From: Leptolyngbyaceae cyanobacterium HOT.MB2.61
GTDB taxonomy: Bacteria > Cyanobacteriota > Cyanobacteriia > Leptolyngbyales > Leptolyngbyaceae
Direction: 5' to 3'
Length of the DNA stretch: 64,000 nucleotides
Assembly (NCBI GenBank): GCA_023511615.1
Contig: JAIMBL010000005.1
Location: 1-64,000, forward strand
Made by a program: the position numbers and the translations under genes. The notes under the pieces were generated by a model, which was not told the DNA's origin, did no database searches, and saw nothing but the letters and a program-made list of their open reading frames with translations. Below, piece by piece: positions 19,280 through 29,331 of the stretch; positions within the stretch are counted from its first letter, which is position 1, and the number at the start of each line of letters is the position of its first letter.

Positions 19280-20641
19280 TCTTCTAGCCCGAATGAAGGG
19301 CAAACGAACTACAAATGTTGTCCCTGAAGCAATCTGGCTACTGACTTCAATTCTGCCTTGCAACAGATCGACAAACTTTTTCACCACACTCAATCCCAGA
19401 CCAGTACCGGGAATATTACTCACATTTCGACCCCGATGAAATGGCTCAAATAAATGAGGGATATCTTCCAGTGGAATTCCAATGCCCTGATCTTTGACCT
19501 GAAAGACGATCTGATTTTGCTGCGTGAAAACCTCAAATTGAACCTTACTTTCGGGTGGGGAATAGCGCACTGAATTGATCAAAATATTGGTCAGAATTGA
19601 GCGTAACAATTGCTCATCCAACTGTGCCCAAATGGATTGAACTGGAGTTTTCACGTCTATGCTGTGTTGGGGAGCTGTTAACCGCAGTTCTGCTACCAAA
19701 CTCTGGCAGAACTCGACCAGATTCAGCGGGGTAGGCTGAACTTCGATTTTTTTTGCTTCTACCTTGCCGATGACCAGAATGTCGTCGATCATGTGAACCA
19801 TTCGTTCCACATTGGCCTGGATATCCTCCAGGTATTGCATCTTTTGCTGTGCTGAAAGCTGCTCAGTGTAGCGAGCCAAATAGGAAACTGAAAGAGAAAT
19901 ATTGTTCAGCGGGTTGCGGAACTCGTGACATACCATTGAGACGACCCGTGATTTCAGGTCATTCAGTTCTTTCAATTGCTCATTCAACTGTTGCAATTCA
20001 GCGGTGCGTTCCTGCACCTTCAGTTCCAGTTCTTCATTGGCTTGCTGCAAAACCGTTTCTGCCCACTTGCGCTGGGTGATATCTCGAAAGACAACCACTG
20101 CGCCCACCAGTTTGCCCTGTTCATCTCGCATGGGGGTGCTGATGTATTCCACTGGGAAACTGGTGCCATCCTTGCGCCAGAAGACTTCGGTTGTCACCCG
20201 ATGGATAATGCCATCCTGAAAGGCTGCATAAATGGGACATTGCTCAACCGGATAGGGGGAGCCATTCGGGTGGGAGTGATGCAACACCATGTGCATACAT
20301 TTGCCAATCAAATCTGCCACTTCCCAGCCAATCATGGCGGCGGCGGCGGGATTAACAAAGGTGACCTTTCCTTCCCTATCAACGCCGTAAACCCCTTCTC
20401 CCACCGAGTTGAGAATGAGCTGGTGCTGTCGTCGCAGTTTTTCTAAATCCTGGTCAACGGGGATAGGCGATCGCTCTGAGAGTTGATCCTGTAGCTGATC
20501 CTGTAATGGTTCAGAGAGCCGCTCTTGCAATGGCTGTGATGGCTTGTCGGATAACCAAAAGGACTGCCGCATACTGGCTAAAAATTGCGGAGAATACGCC
20601 AATTTAACCATACTTTCCCAATCTAACGGCGATTCAACCAC
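19271..20641 (-). CDS. PAS-domain sensor histidine kinase
   Basis: PAS (GEGVYGVDREGKVTFVNPAAAAMIGW), H-box VSMVCHEFRNPLNN, GTGLGLSVVKKFVDL. Confidence 0.92.
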   Translation of the reverse strand: MVESPLDWESMVKLAYSPQFLASMRQSFWLSDKPSQPLQERLSEPLQDQLQDQLSERSPIPVDQDLEKLRRQHQLILNSVGEGVYGVDREGKVTFVNPAAAAMIGWEVADLIGKCMHMVLHHSHPNGSPYPVEQCPIYAAFQDGIIHRVTTEVFWRKDGTSFPVEYISTPMRDEQGKLVGAVVVFRDITQRKWAETVLQQANEELELKVQERTAELQQLNEQLKELNDLKSRVVSMVCHEFRNPLNNISLSVSYLARYTEQLSAQQKMQYLEDIQANVERMVHMIDDILVIGKVEAKKIEVQPTPLNLVEFCQSLVAELRLTAPQHSIDVKTPVQSIWAQLDEQLLRSILTNILINSVRYSPPESKVQFEVFTQQNQIVFQVKDQGIGIPLEDIPHLFEPFHRGRNVSNIPGTGLGLSVVKKFVDLLQGRIEVSSQIASGTTFVVRLPFIRARRYS

Positions 20642-20738
20642 CTGCCAGATTGTTGCTCGGGATACCGTATCGATTTACACCGCAGGAAATGCCCGAAACC
20701 CAATTAATTAATTAAAAAAGCAGGCATCAGGAGGCACC

Positions 20739-21551
20739 ATGAAAACCATTCTGGTGATTGAGGATGAAGCGCAAACCCGCGATATTTTTGTGCGTTCTCT
20801 GACCTTTGAAGGGTTTCATGCGATCGCGGCAGAGAGCGGTGCAGTCGGGCTGAAGCTGGCACAAACCCATCTGCCCGATTTGATTGTTTGCGACATTATG
20901 ATGCCTGACCTGGATGGGTATGAGGTGTTGTCCATACTCCGGCAACGGCAATCAACTGCTGCGATTCCCTTTATCTTTCTGACCGCAAAGGTCACAATGG
21001 CAGACCTGCGCCAGGGAATGGAGTTGGGGGCTGATGATTATCTGACCAAACCCTGCACAGTGGAGCAATTTCTGGCGGCGATCGCCACCCGGCTGGAACG
21101 ACAGCAAGTCCTGAAGCAATGCTATACCCGCGAATTACAGGAACCTATATCGCTCCATTCTGAAGCATCTAAAGCGAGGGAAACTCTCCCCACCCCCACT
21201 ACTCTCTTTCCAGACTGCCCAAAACTGGAAGCGGTCTTCTGCTTCATTGAAACCCACTATCCCCAATCCATCAGCCTGAGAGATGTTGCCCAGGCCGTGG
21301 GCTACTCTCCCGCCTATCTCACCAATCTGGTGCAAAATCTGACTGGGCGTACTGTCAAACAATGGATTACCGAGCGGCGCATGGCTCAAGCCCGGATGCT
21401 ACTGATCCACTCTGCCCAATCCGTCACTCAGGTAGCCGAGGCCGTGGGCTATTCCGATGTGTGCTACTTTATCCGGCAATTTCGTCAGTTGCATGGGGCT
21501 TCTCCACAGGTCTGGCGAAACTCTGACTCCGTTCAAGTCTCAGCTGGTTGA
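20739..21551 (+). CDS. Response regulator with C-terminal AraC-type HTH domain
   Basis: Receiver VIEDEAQTRDIF...DLIVCDIMMPDLDG...TAK; AraC HTH SLRDVAQAVGYSPAYLTNLVQNLTGRTVKQWITERRMAQARMLL...VAEAVGYSDVCYFIRQFRQLHGASP. Confidence 0.93.
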   Translation: MKTILVIEDEAQTRDIFVRSLTFEGFHAIAAESGAVGLKLAQTHLPDLIVCDIMMPDLDGYEVLSILRQRQSTAAIPFIFLTAKVTMADLRQGMELGADDYLTKPCTVEQFLAAIATRLERQQVLKQCYTRELQEPISLHSEASKARETLPTPTTLFPDCPKLEAVFCFIETHYPQSISLRDVAQAVGYSPAYLTNLVQNLTGRTVKQWITERRMAQARMLLIHSAQSVTQVAEAVGYSDVCYFIRQFRQLHGASPQVWRNSDSVQVSAG

Positions 21552-21745
21552 TTACAGTAACTTTCACCTGATTAAACCAGACCACTCCCCACTCGCCATG
21601 CCCAATAGCGATGCTTAAACTCCTGACAGGGCAGGCGATCGCTGCTTTCCAGGGGAGGAGCGTTGGTTTCACGACCTGTCACCACAATTTCTACTCAGCA
21701 ACTGATTTGATTTATAGCAGAGAGTTGGGAGCAGGCGTCAGGTGG

Positions 21746-21857
21746 TATGGCTGTCGCCAAGTTGCTTAGGACATTGGGTTTAAGGGGGTGTGTGGGCTTC
21801 GCCCCCAGCCAGGGGTTCCACCCCTGCACCCCGTCCTAAGCCTGATGGTTATAGCTA
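21746..21857. repeat. Inverted-repeat element, copy 2 (same termini as copy 1, longer interior)
   Basis: CTGTCGCCAAGTTGCTTAGGAC...GTCCTAAGCCTGATGG; interior GGGCTTCGCCCCCAGCCAGGGGTTCCACCCCTGCACCCC matches 29-67. Confidence 0.8.
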
Positions 21858-22054
21858 GTGGCTATAGCTATAGCAGGGAGTTGGGAGTAGGCGTCAGATG
21901 GTAGGAGCTACTCGTTGTTAACCATCGCTATAAATCGAAAGAAAATCCTATTCTTTCAAAAATTACTCCAATGTAATCCTCCAGGCGCTCTGATACCTTA
22001 CTCCCAAGATTGCCCCGACCCTCGCCATCCCATTCTTAGCAAGGTTTAACTGAT

Positions 22055-23653
22055 ATGAATTCAGGATCTTCTATTGCTGTTCAAGCGAAGCGTTCATTGG
22101 AGTTAAAGCCCACAGAGTTACGGTGCCCCTGTGGGGGTGAGCATCTGCCCCAAGACCACTGGAGATACCTGGAAGGAATGCCGCAGAACCCTGTAGACTA
22201 CATCGATGACTTGATGAAAATGGGGTTATTCAGGCCAGATGCTCTTTCTCTGGCAAACAGCCTGACAGGAGCAGAATTCAGGAAAGAACTGTTTTTGCAA
22301 AATATCGCTGGGGGTAATCAGGCGCGTCGTCGGTTCTGTGAGGAGTTGGTTCAAGAGGCGGGTGGACTGGAAGCGGCGTTTACGGCAGCGTTTGGTCCCC
22401 AGGCGGCAGAATTCTTTGGCAATACGATGAAGCGGGGCAGCTACAGCCGACGGGAGTTTATTAAGCGGGTTGTGGTCTCCGCCGCCCTGGTGGGAATGGC
22501 AAGCTGTGCCACACGGCAGGAACAACCAACTGCCCAATCCTCTCCAACAGGCGGTGGTGGCGCCAACCTGGAGAAGAAGGAATTGACGATTGGTTTCATT
22601 CCGATTACCTGCGCAACCCCCATCGTGATGTCCGATCCGCTGGGCTTTTATGAGAAGCACGGGTTAAAGGTGACGGTGAAAAAGATGCCCAACTGGGCCG
22701 CGGTGAGAGACTCGGCGATCGCTGGTGAACTGGATGCCTACCACATGCTCTCCCCCATGCCGATTGCTATCACCATGGGTCTGGGTTCTGCGGCTTTCCC
22801 CATCAAGCTTGCCAGCATCGAAAACATCAACGGACAGGCCATCACCGTCGCCATGAAACACAAGGACACGGTGAAAGAGGCCAAGGATTTCAAGGGCTTC
22901 AAGATTGGGGTACCATTTCCCTTCTCCATGCACAACCTGCTGATCCGTTACTACTTGGCGGCGGGTGGGCTTGACCCCGACAAGGACGTGCAAATTTTCC
23001 CCGTCCCCCCTCCAGACAGCGTGGCCAAAATGACCGCTGGAGAACTGGATGCCATGCTGATGCCCGATCCCTTTAACCAGCGGGCTGTCTACGAAAAGGT
23101 CGGCTTTATCCACATGCTGACCAGAGACCTGTGGGATGGACATCCCTGCTGTGCCTTTGCTGCCAGCCAGCAATGGATCGACGCCAATCCCAATACCTTT
23201 AGAGCGGTGAACAAGGCGATCGTCGATGCGGCAGGTTATGCCGACGATCCGGTTAATCGGCAGAAGGTTGCAGAAGCACTGATTGAGCGGAAGTATCTGA
23301 ACCAACCCCTCCCTGTGGTGCAGGCAGTGCTGACCGGCAAATTTGAAGATGGCCTGGGTAATACCCAGGAGGTTCCGGATCGCATCGGCTTTGACCCCTA
23401 CCCCTGGAAGAGTTTCGCCAAGTGGATTTCTTCCCAACTTGTTCGCTGGGATTTGATGCCGAAGGAAAAGGCCGATTACGACAAAATTGCCAACGAGATC
23501 TTTCTCACGGATGTGGCGGCAGAACTTCAGAAAGAACTGGGGCAGGCACCCCCTGCTGAAACGGAAAGGGTTGAAAAGCTGAAGTACGACACCTTTAACC
23601 CCGAAAATCCAACTGCCTACGTAAACGACCAGATTAAGAAGTTCAAGGTGTGA
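22055..23653 (+). CDS. cynA: Cyanate/nitrate-type ABC transporter substrate-binding lipoprotein with N-terminal extension
   Basis: KKELTIGFIPITCATPIVMSDPLGFYEKHGL (NrtA/CynA family); operon with cynB, cynD and cyanase; internal SRREFIKRVVVSAALVGMASC signal. Confidence 0.88.
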   Translation: MNSGSSIAVQAKRSLELKPTELRCPCGGEHLPQDHWRYLEGMPQNPVDYIDDLMKMGLFRPDALSLANSLTGAEFRKELFLQNIAGGNQARRRFCEELVQEAGGLEAAFTAAFGPQAAEFFGNTMKRGSYSRREFIKRVVVSAALVGMASCATRQEQPTAQSSPTGGGGANLEKKELTIGFIPITCATPIVMSDPLGFYEKHGLKVTVKKMPNWAAVRDSAIAGELDAYHMLSPMPIAITMGLGSAAFPIKLASIENINGQAITVAMKHKDTVKEAKDFKGFKIGVPFPFSMHNLLIRYYLAAGGLDPDKDVQIFPVPPPDSVAKMTAGELDAMLMPDPFNQRAVYEKVGFIHMLTRDLWDGHPCCAFAASQQWIDANPNTFRAVNKAIVDAAGYADDPVNRQKVAEALIERKYLNQPLPVVQAVLTGKFEDGLGNTQEVPDRIGFDPYPWKSFAKWISSQLVRWDLMPKEKADYDKIANEIFLTDVAAELQKELGQAPPAETERVEKLKYDTFNPENPTAYVNDQIKKFKV

Positions 23654-23656
23654 CCC

Positions 23657-24487
23657 ATGACCAACAACGTGTTGCAAGTGACAACGACACGGGCGCGATC
23701 AGTAACGCTAACAACAAACCAAAAATCCTTCTTGCTGTTCCTGATCCTTTTGATCACCTTCCTGGGGGGTTGGGAACTGGGAGCCAGGATGGGGGGGTTC
23801 CTGCCCATCATGCCTTCTGCCAGCCAGACTATCAAAGATTTCTGGTTCTGGGTCTCCAATCCGTTCTTCGACTATGGTCCTAATGACCAGGGTATTGGCT
23901 GGTTACTGCTGACCAGCCTGCGACGGGTGTTGACGGGCTTTTTGATTGGGTCAGCGATCGCCGTTCCCCTGGGGATTCTGCTGGGCTTATCCAGGGTGGC
24001 CGCGAGAGCGGTAGATCCCTTCATTCAGGTTCTACGCCCAGTTTCCCCACTGGCCTGGCTACCCCTGGGACTGGCGCTGATGAAAGATTCAGAAAAAACC
24101 GCCCTGTTTGTTATTGCCATTACCAGCATCTGGCCGACACTGAGCAACACTATTTTTGGCGTAAGCAATGTCGATCCCGCCTACCTGAATGTTGCCCGTA
24201 CCCTGGGAGCTTCCCGCTGGCGCACCATCCGCAAAGTGATTTTGCCCGCTGCGGCACCCAGCATTGTGGCGGGTTTGCGTATCAGTCTGGGCATCGCCTG
24301 GCTAGTCATTGTGGCGGCAGAAATTCTGTTAAGTGGCGGAATTGGCTACTTCATCTGGAACGAGTGGAACAACCTGAAGATCACCAGCATCATCACGGCA
24401 ATTCTGATCATCGGCCTGGTTGGACTGGTGATGGATCGGCTATTTGGCCTGTTGCAAACCAAAGTGTCCTTTGGGCAGAGGTCATAA
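23657..24487 (+). CDS. cynB: ABC transporter permease (cyanate)
   Basis: BPD permease motif [45 protein letters not shown]; operon context. Confidence 0.88.
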   Translation: MTNNVLQVTTTRARSVTLTTNQKSFLLFLILLITFLGGWELGARMGGFLPIMPSASQTIKDFWFWVSNPFFDYGPNDQGIGWLLLTSLRRVLTGFLIGSAIAVPLGILLGLSRVAARAVDPFIQVLRPVSPLAWLPLGLALMKDSEKTALFVIAITSIWPTLSNTIFGVSNVDPAYLNVARTLGASRWRTIRKVILPAAAPSIVAGLRISLGIAWLVIVAAEILLSGGIGYFIWNEWNNLKITSIITAILIIGLVGLVMDRLFGLLQTKVSFGQRS

Positions 24488-24488
24488 T

Positions 24489-25379
24489 ATGCACTTCCCT
24501 GACTCCAGCACCATGACTCCCCCCCTTAACCCGGACATCGCTGCCGCTCAACTGTTGATCCAGAATGTGTCGAAAGTGTATTACGGCAGACAAACCTGGG
24601 TCGATAAGTTACTCAAGCAAACTTCTCAGGATTTTGTGGCGATCGCCGACATTAATTTGCAAATTGCATCCAACACCTTCGTTTCCATCATTGGTCCCTC
24701 CGGCTGCGGCAAATCCACTCTGCTTAACATCATTGCCGGGCTTTTGCGCCCATCCACGGGTTCCATCATTCTGAATGGGGAGCCGATCAAGGGTCCTGGA
24801 CCTGATCGCGGCGTCGTTTTTCAGAACTATGCCCTCATGCCCTGGATGAATGTGGCAGAAAACCTGCGGTTTGCGATTGAAACTGTCTACCCCAACATGC
24901 CTCTGGTGCAACAAAAGAGCATTGTTCACGAATATATCGATCTGGTTGGGCTAAGTGGAGCTGAACACAAACATCCCCATGAACTCTCTGGCGGGATGAA
25001 ACAGCGGGTTGGCATTGCCCGTGCCCTGGCCATCAACCCCGAAATTTTGCTGATGGATGAGCCGTTTGGAGCCCTGGATGCACTTACACGGGGCTTTTTG
25101 CAAGACGAAGTGGCTCGCATCTGGGAGCAACAGCGCAAGACCGTGATTCTCATTACCCACAGTATCGAGGAAGCCCTGCTGCTGTCCGATCAGATTGTGA
25201 TGATGACACGTGGACCCGCCGCCAAAATTGCCGAAGTGTTGAATATACCGTTTCCTCGCCCGCGCAAGCGAGAGGAACTCGATCAATACTCTCACTATCA
25301 CGAGCTAAAGGCTGCACTGGAACAGCACCTTTCCCGCGAAACCCGTGCGGTAGAAGAAGCCCGCATTCGAAGAAAGTAG
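24489..25379 (+). CDS. cynD: ABC transporter ATP-binding protein (cyanate)
   Basis: Walker [40 protein letters not shown]. Confidence 0.9.
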   Translation: MHFPDSSTMTPPLNPDIAAAQLLIQNVSKVYYGRQTWVDKLLKQTSQDFVAIADINLQIASNTFVSIIGPSGCGKSTLLNIIAGLLRPSTGSIILNGEPIKGPGPDRGVVFQNYALMPWMNVAENLRFAIETVYPNMPLVQQKSIVHEYIDLVGLSGAEHKHPHELSGGMKQRVGIARALAINPEILLMDEPFGALDALTRGFLQDEVARIWEQQRKTVILITHSIEEALLLSDQIVMMTRGPAAKIAEVLNIPFPRPRKREELDQYSHYHELKAALEQHLSRETRAVEEARIRRK

Positions 25380-25407
25380 TCCCCAAATGTGTGAAAAGGA
25401 GCAAGCG

Positions 25408-25857
25408 ATGTCAAACGTTGAGATTCCCGCCATCAGTCAGAAACTATTGGATGCCAAGAAATCGAAGGGCATGACCTTTGCCGATTTGGAAAAAGCTGTT
25501 GGGCGAGATGAAGTCTGGATTGCATCAGTGTTTTACCGCCAGTCAACCGCATCTGAAGAGGAAGCAACCAAAATTCTGGAGGCGTTGGGATTGCCGACTG
25601 ACCTGGCATCCGAACTGACGGTCTATCCGACTAAGGGGCTGGGTCCCGTTGTTCCAACCGATCCGCTCATCTACCGCTTCTACGAAATCATGCAGGTCTA
25701 TGGCATGCCGATGAAAGATGTGATTCAGGAAAAATTTGGTGATGGTATTATGAGCGCGATCGACTTCACCCTGGATATTGAGAAGGTTGAAGATCCGAAG
25801 GGCGATCGCGTCAAGGTCATCATGAACGGTAAATTCTTACCCTACAAGAAATGGTAG
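25408..25857 (+). CDS. cynS: Cyanase (cyanate hydratase)
   Basis: [33 protein letters not shown]...[38 protein letters not shown]...[15 protein letters not shown]. Confidence 0.97.
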   Translation: MSNVEIPAISQKLLDAKKSKGMTFADLEKAVGRDEVWIASVFYRQSTASEEEATKILEALGLPTDLASELTVYPTKGLGPVVPTDPLIYRFYEIMQVYGMPMKDVIQEKFGDGIMSAIDFTLDIEKVEDPKGDRVKVIMNGKFLPYKKW

Positions 25858-25889
25858 GACAATCGCCAAAAGCGCAATAACGGGCACAA

Positions 25890-26660
25890 TTGAATCAAAT
25901 TCAACGTCAGCAGGGAGTAGAATTGTCCGAAGGCAATGGCTCCCTGCTTTGTGCCGTCCTGTCTATCGAACATTCATCTTCAATGCACCACCACTCTGCC
26001 GATTGCCATCATTCCCACTCCACAACCAGCTCTATAGAGCTAACAACAGATCCAACAATCAAGCAGACCCAACTGGCGATCGCTCTCCTGTTGATCGGCA
26101 CTTTTGCCCTGGTAGAGTTTGGCATGGGATGGATGAGTCATAGTCTGGCCCTGATTGCAGAGTCAGGCCACATGGCATCCGATGGTTTCGCACTCGTCCT
26201 GGCCCTGCTGGCAACCTGGATTACCCGGCTACTCAGGTCGCGGCTGAGTAGTAACCCCCCTCTGGAAACTGCCGCCGCCCTCATTAATGGCATAGCACTC
26301 GTTGTCATGGCTACCTGGATTGGTTGGGAAGCAATTCAGCATCTCCAATTTCCTCCCAAGGAAATTGCCACTGTACCCATGCTGCTCACCGCCTGTGCGG
26401 GCACCGTGGTCAACGGCGTCAATGTTGCTGTGTTACATCGTGGCAGCGCCCACGACCTGAACTTAAAAGCCGCATTTCTGCATGTTCTGGCAGATACCAT
26501 CAGTTCCATTGGAGTCGTGGTGGCCGCGATCGCGATTGCCCTTCTCCACTGGCTCTGGGCCGATGGAGTCATCAGCCTCTTCGTCGCTGGACTGATTTTG
26601 ATGAGCGCACTACCGCTGATCATCGAAAGCACAAAGACCCTGTTGCAGCTTGGCAAGTGA
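25890..26660 (+). CDS. Cation diffusion facilitator family transporter
   Basis: His-rich N-terminus (HHHSADCHHSHS), FGMGWMSHSLALIAESGHMASDGFAL. Confidence 0.9.
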   Translation: MNQIQRQQGVELSEGNGSLLCAVLSIEHSSSMHHHSADCHHSHSTTSSIELTTDPTIKQTQLAIALLLIGTFALVEFGMGWMSHSLALIAESGHMASDGFALVLALLATWITRLLRSRLSSNPPLETAAALINGIALVVMATWIGWEAIQHLQFPPKEIATVPMLLTACAGTVVNGVNVAVLHRGSAHDLNLKAAFLHVLADTISSIGVVVAAIAIALLHWLWADGVISLFVAGLILMSALPLIIESTKTLLQLGK

Positions 26661-26729
26661 GGAATGAGAGAAGCTATTAGTTTTGGTTGTTCGTTCTTAA
26701 AGAGAAGTGAGGGGGAGGAGTGAGGGAGA

Positions 26730-26764
26730 AGCTCAAAACTCAAATTTCAGAACTCAAAACTCCA
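26730..26764. repeat. Heptad STRR (AACTCAA type)
   Basis: AACTCAA-ATTTCAG-AACTCAA-AACTCCA read in 7-nt register. Confidence 0.65.
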
Positions 26765-26958
26765 CCCCTCTACCCTTCTCCCCAATTTCCCAAAACCGTG
26801 CAAAACTTGACGCATTCGGGAACCCTATTAGAAGCGTACCGACCCCTTAAAGGCTTATCATCTGACCCTTTTATAAGCAGGAGAGAGTGTGAGGGGGAAA
26901 AAGGCGAAAGAGAAACGCATCTCCAAGTGACCTGAACTCTATTGGCCAGTAAAACCCC

Positions 26959-29244
26959 ATGGAAAATGATCTACTGACATCAGAATTGAAGGGACACCGT
27001 ACACTGGCAACAGTTGTGTTTACGGATTGTGTTGGCTTTAGTGCCCGGATGTCGGTCAATGAAGACCATACCCTGGACCTGATTCGACGGGATCTGAAAT
27101 TGATGAAACAGGTCTGTGATGAGTATGAGGGGCGTGTACTCAAATCCACTGGGGATGGCTTACTGATGTGCTTTGTCAGTGCAGTCAAAGCGGTTGAGTA
27201 TGCAATTGAAATTCAGAAACGGCTGATTGAAAAAGCCGCCAACCGCTCTCCGGAAGATTCACTCCAGCACCGCATCGGCATTCACCTGGCAGACATTTTT
27301 ATTAACGAAACAGATGTGATGGGCAATGGCGTCAATATCGCTGCCCGCCTGCAAACCCTGGCAGAACCGGGGGGAATCTGCATTTCCCAAACGGTTTATG
27401 ATGTTGTGAAGGCGGGGATGCAGTTAGAAACCCGCTATCTTGGCCCTCAGGAACTGAAGAACATTCGTGAGGTTGTTCCCACCTACAAGATTATCCTCGA
27501 CCCAACCGCAGAATCTGCCGATCCCTATCTGGAAACCATTCGCAGTTTGGAACAAAGCCAAAACTTCACCCGCATCAAGAAACTTCTGGTTTATGTCTGT
27601 AAAAACACCTGGGAAGGGGATGCAAACCGGTTAGCCAGGATTGATTTGAGAGATTTGCTGAATGAATTGCTGCGGCTTGCCCCCACATCAGAGCGATTGC
27701 AGCAGGCTTTAGAAGCGGCGGTTAAAACGTTGAGTAAGCCTGCTGAGTATTCCCTGGTTGCCAGTGTCATCGTCGAGGAAATTAGCAAGCTCTGCTTCAA
27801 TCTCCAGCAGCAGGCCCAGTTTGGGCACTCTGCCTCGCAGCCTGTGACAGACGCGATCGCCCCCCTCACTCCCGTTGCCAGCAACCCCAATCCTCTCTAT
27901 GAGCAGGTCGCTCGAGAACTGGAACAGACGGGAAATTTGCTGCGAATTAAAAAATTAATTTACTACGTCTGCCGCAGGCGTTGGGAAAACGACCCGAACC
28001 AGCTAGACAACCTCTATCTACCCCACTTGGTTGCCGAACTTCATCAACGACTTCCCAGCCCTGAACTGCTGCGGACGACGCTGAACGAGTTCATTCAAAC
28101 CCTCAGCAAACAGGGAGAATACACCCTGGTCGGGAATGCGATCGCCAGCAAATTTCAGCGGCTTTACGCCAGCTCTAAGGCAACAGATCAAACCCAGGCC
28201 AACCAGCCTCCGCTTACTCCCGCGGATGAAACCGCACTGTTGACTGCTGATGTCCTATCAGAATTAAAGCCAGAACCGAAGGTAGATGATCCCTACTACC
28301 AGATTGCTGCCGAACTGGAACAGGACCCCAACGCCAGTCGGATGAAGAAGCTCATTCTCTACGTCTGTCGGCGGCGGTGGGAAAGTGATCCAATCGCACT
28401 TCAACGCATTGACCTGGGGGCCTTGCTGCAAGAACTCTACCAGCTAACCCATACACGAGAGCAATTAAAACTGGCCCTCAATGCGGTGGCCCAATCCCTC
28501 AACAAACGGGAAGAATATATGGCGATCGCCGGCACCATCATCAGGCAGATGGGTAAACTCTACCCCGACTACCAGGAATCGGAACCGGAGCCTGAAGCAC
28601 CACCAGCACCAGTCAGTTCTCAACCTGAGCCAGCTCCCAACCCAGTTGCTGAAATCGTTTCAACCTCTCCTCCCGAAGAAACTGAAGACCTTGAAGTACC
28701 TGAAGAAGCCACACCCGCCATCGATCCCAACACCATAGAAACCCCGTTTGACAATCCCCAGAAACCCTTCACCAGTCTATTTGACTACCGACTGGGAATT
28801 ATGAAGTATGCCAACCCGTTACGGGCAAAGATTCTCCTCTTCTCTGCTCTGCACGGCGAATTTGGCTATAGCAACCAGGACTGGCTTACCCTCAAGATGT
28901 ACGAACTCGATGGGTTGATGCGGCAAGTCATCAAAAGTTGCAAATTCTACACGGAACTGGAAGCCCTCCTGTATGGCGCAGCCCGGCGGTTGAGAGAGCC
29001 TGAGGAAAATGTTGAAACAGCAAGTGCTATGATTCGCTGTCTCCGTTCCCTCTACCTCTACCGCAGTTCCCATCCGGAAATCGACAATCCTACGGAGGAA
29101 ACCTGCATCAGCCTCGACGATTTTGAGGAAACTACTCTGGAAATTGCCCACACCAGCAATGAAGATGAGCTTACATGTCAGCTTCTGATTCAACCGCCAA
29201 CTGAAGAACACTCACGGGAATCCAACCAGACAGCTATCGAGTAA
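26959..29244 (+). CDS. Class III nucleotidyl cyclase-domain protein with tandem C-terminal repeat module
   Basis: VVFTDCVGFSARM, KSTGDGLLMCF, VNIAARLQTLAEPGGICIS; three ~95-aa repeats (KKLLVYVCKNTWEGD / KKLIYYVCRRRWEND / KKLILYVCRRRWESD). Confidence 0.88.
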   Translation: MENDLLTSELKGHRTLATVVFTDCVGFSARMSVNEDHTLDLIRRDLKLMKQVCDEYEGRVLKSTGDGLLMCFVSAVKAVEYAIEIQKRLIEKAANRSPEDSLQHRIGIHLADIFINETDVMGNGVNIAARLQTLAEPGGICISQTVYDVVKAGMQLETRYLGPQELKNIREVVPTYKIILDPTAESADPYLETIRSLEQSQNFTRIKKLLVYVCKNTWEGDANRLARIDLRDLLNELLRLAPTSERLQQALEAAVKTLSKPAEYSLVASVIVEEISKLCFNLQQQAQFGHSASQPVTDAIAPLTPVASNPNPLYEQVARELEQTGNLLRIKKLIYYVCRRRWENDPNQLDNLYLPHLVAELHQRLPSPELLRTTLNEFIQTLSKQGEYTLVGNAIASKFQRLYASSKATDQTQANQPPLTPADETALLTADVLSELKPEPKVDDPYYQIAAELEQDPNASRMKKLILYVCRRRWESDPIALQRIDLGALLQELYQLTHTREQLKLALNAVAQSLNKREEYMAIAGTIIRQMGKLYPDYQESEPEPEAPPAPVSSQPEPAPNPVAEIVSTSPPEETEDLEVPEEATPAIDPNTIETPFDNPQKPFTSLFDYRLGIMKYANPLRAKILLFSALHGEFGYSNQDWLTLKMYELDGLMRQVIKSCKFYTELEALLYGAARRLREPEENVETASAMIRCLRSLYLYRSSHPEIDNPTEETCISLDDFEETTLEIAHTSNEDELTCQLLIQPPTEEHSRESNQTAIE

Positions 29245-29331
29245 ATTTCTTGGAAGAAACGGTTTTTGATCTGCAAAAATCAATCATCTAAATCCAAATT
29301 CAGCAAGGCAGGCGGTTAATTGAGATAACGC

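Noticed and set aside
22664-23677. 337-aa minus-strand ORF opposite cynA
   Set aside because: Entirely antisense to a well-supported operon gene; composition is typical of shadow ORFs in GC-skewed codon positions.
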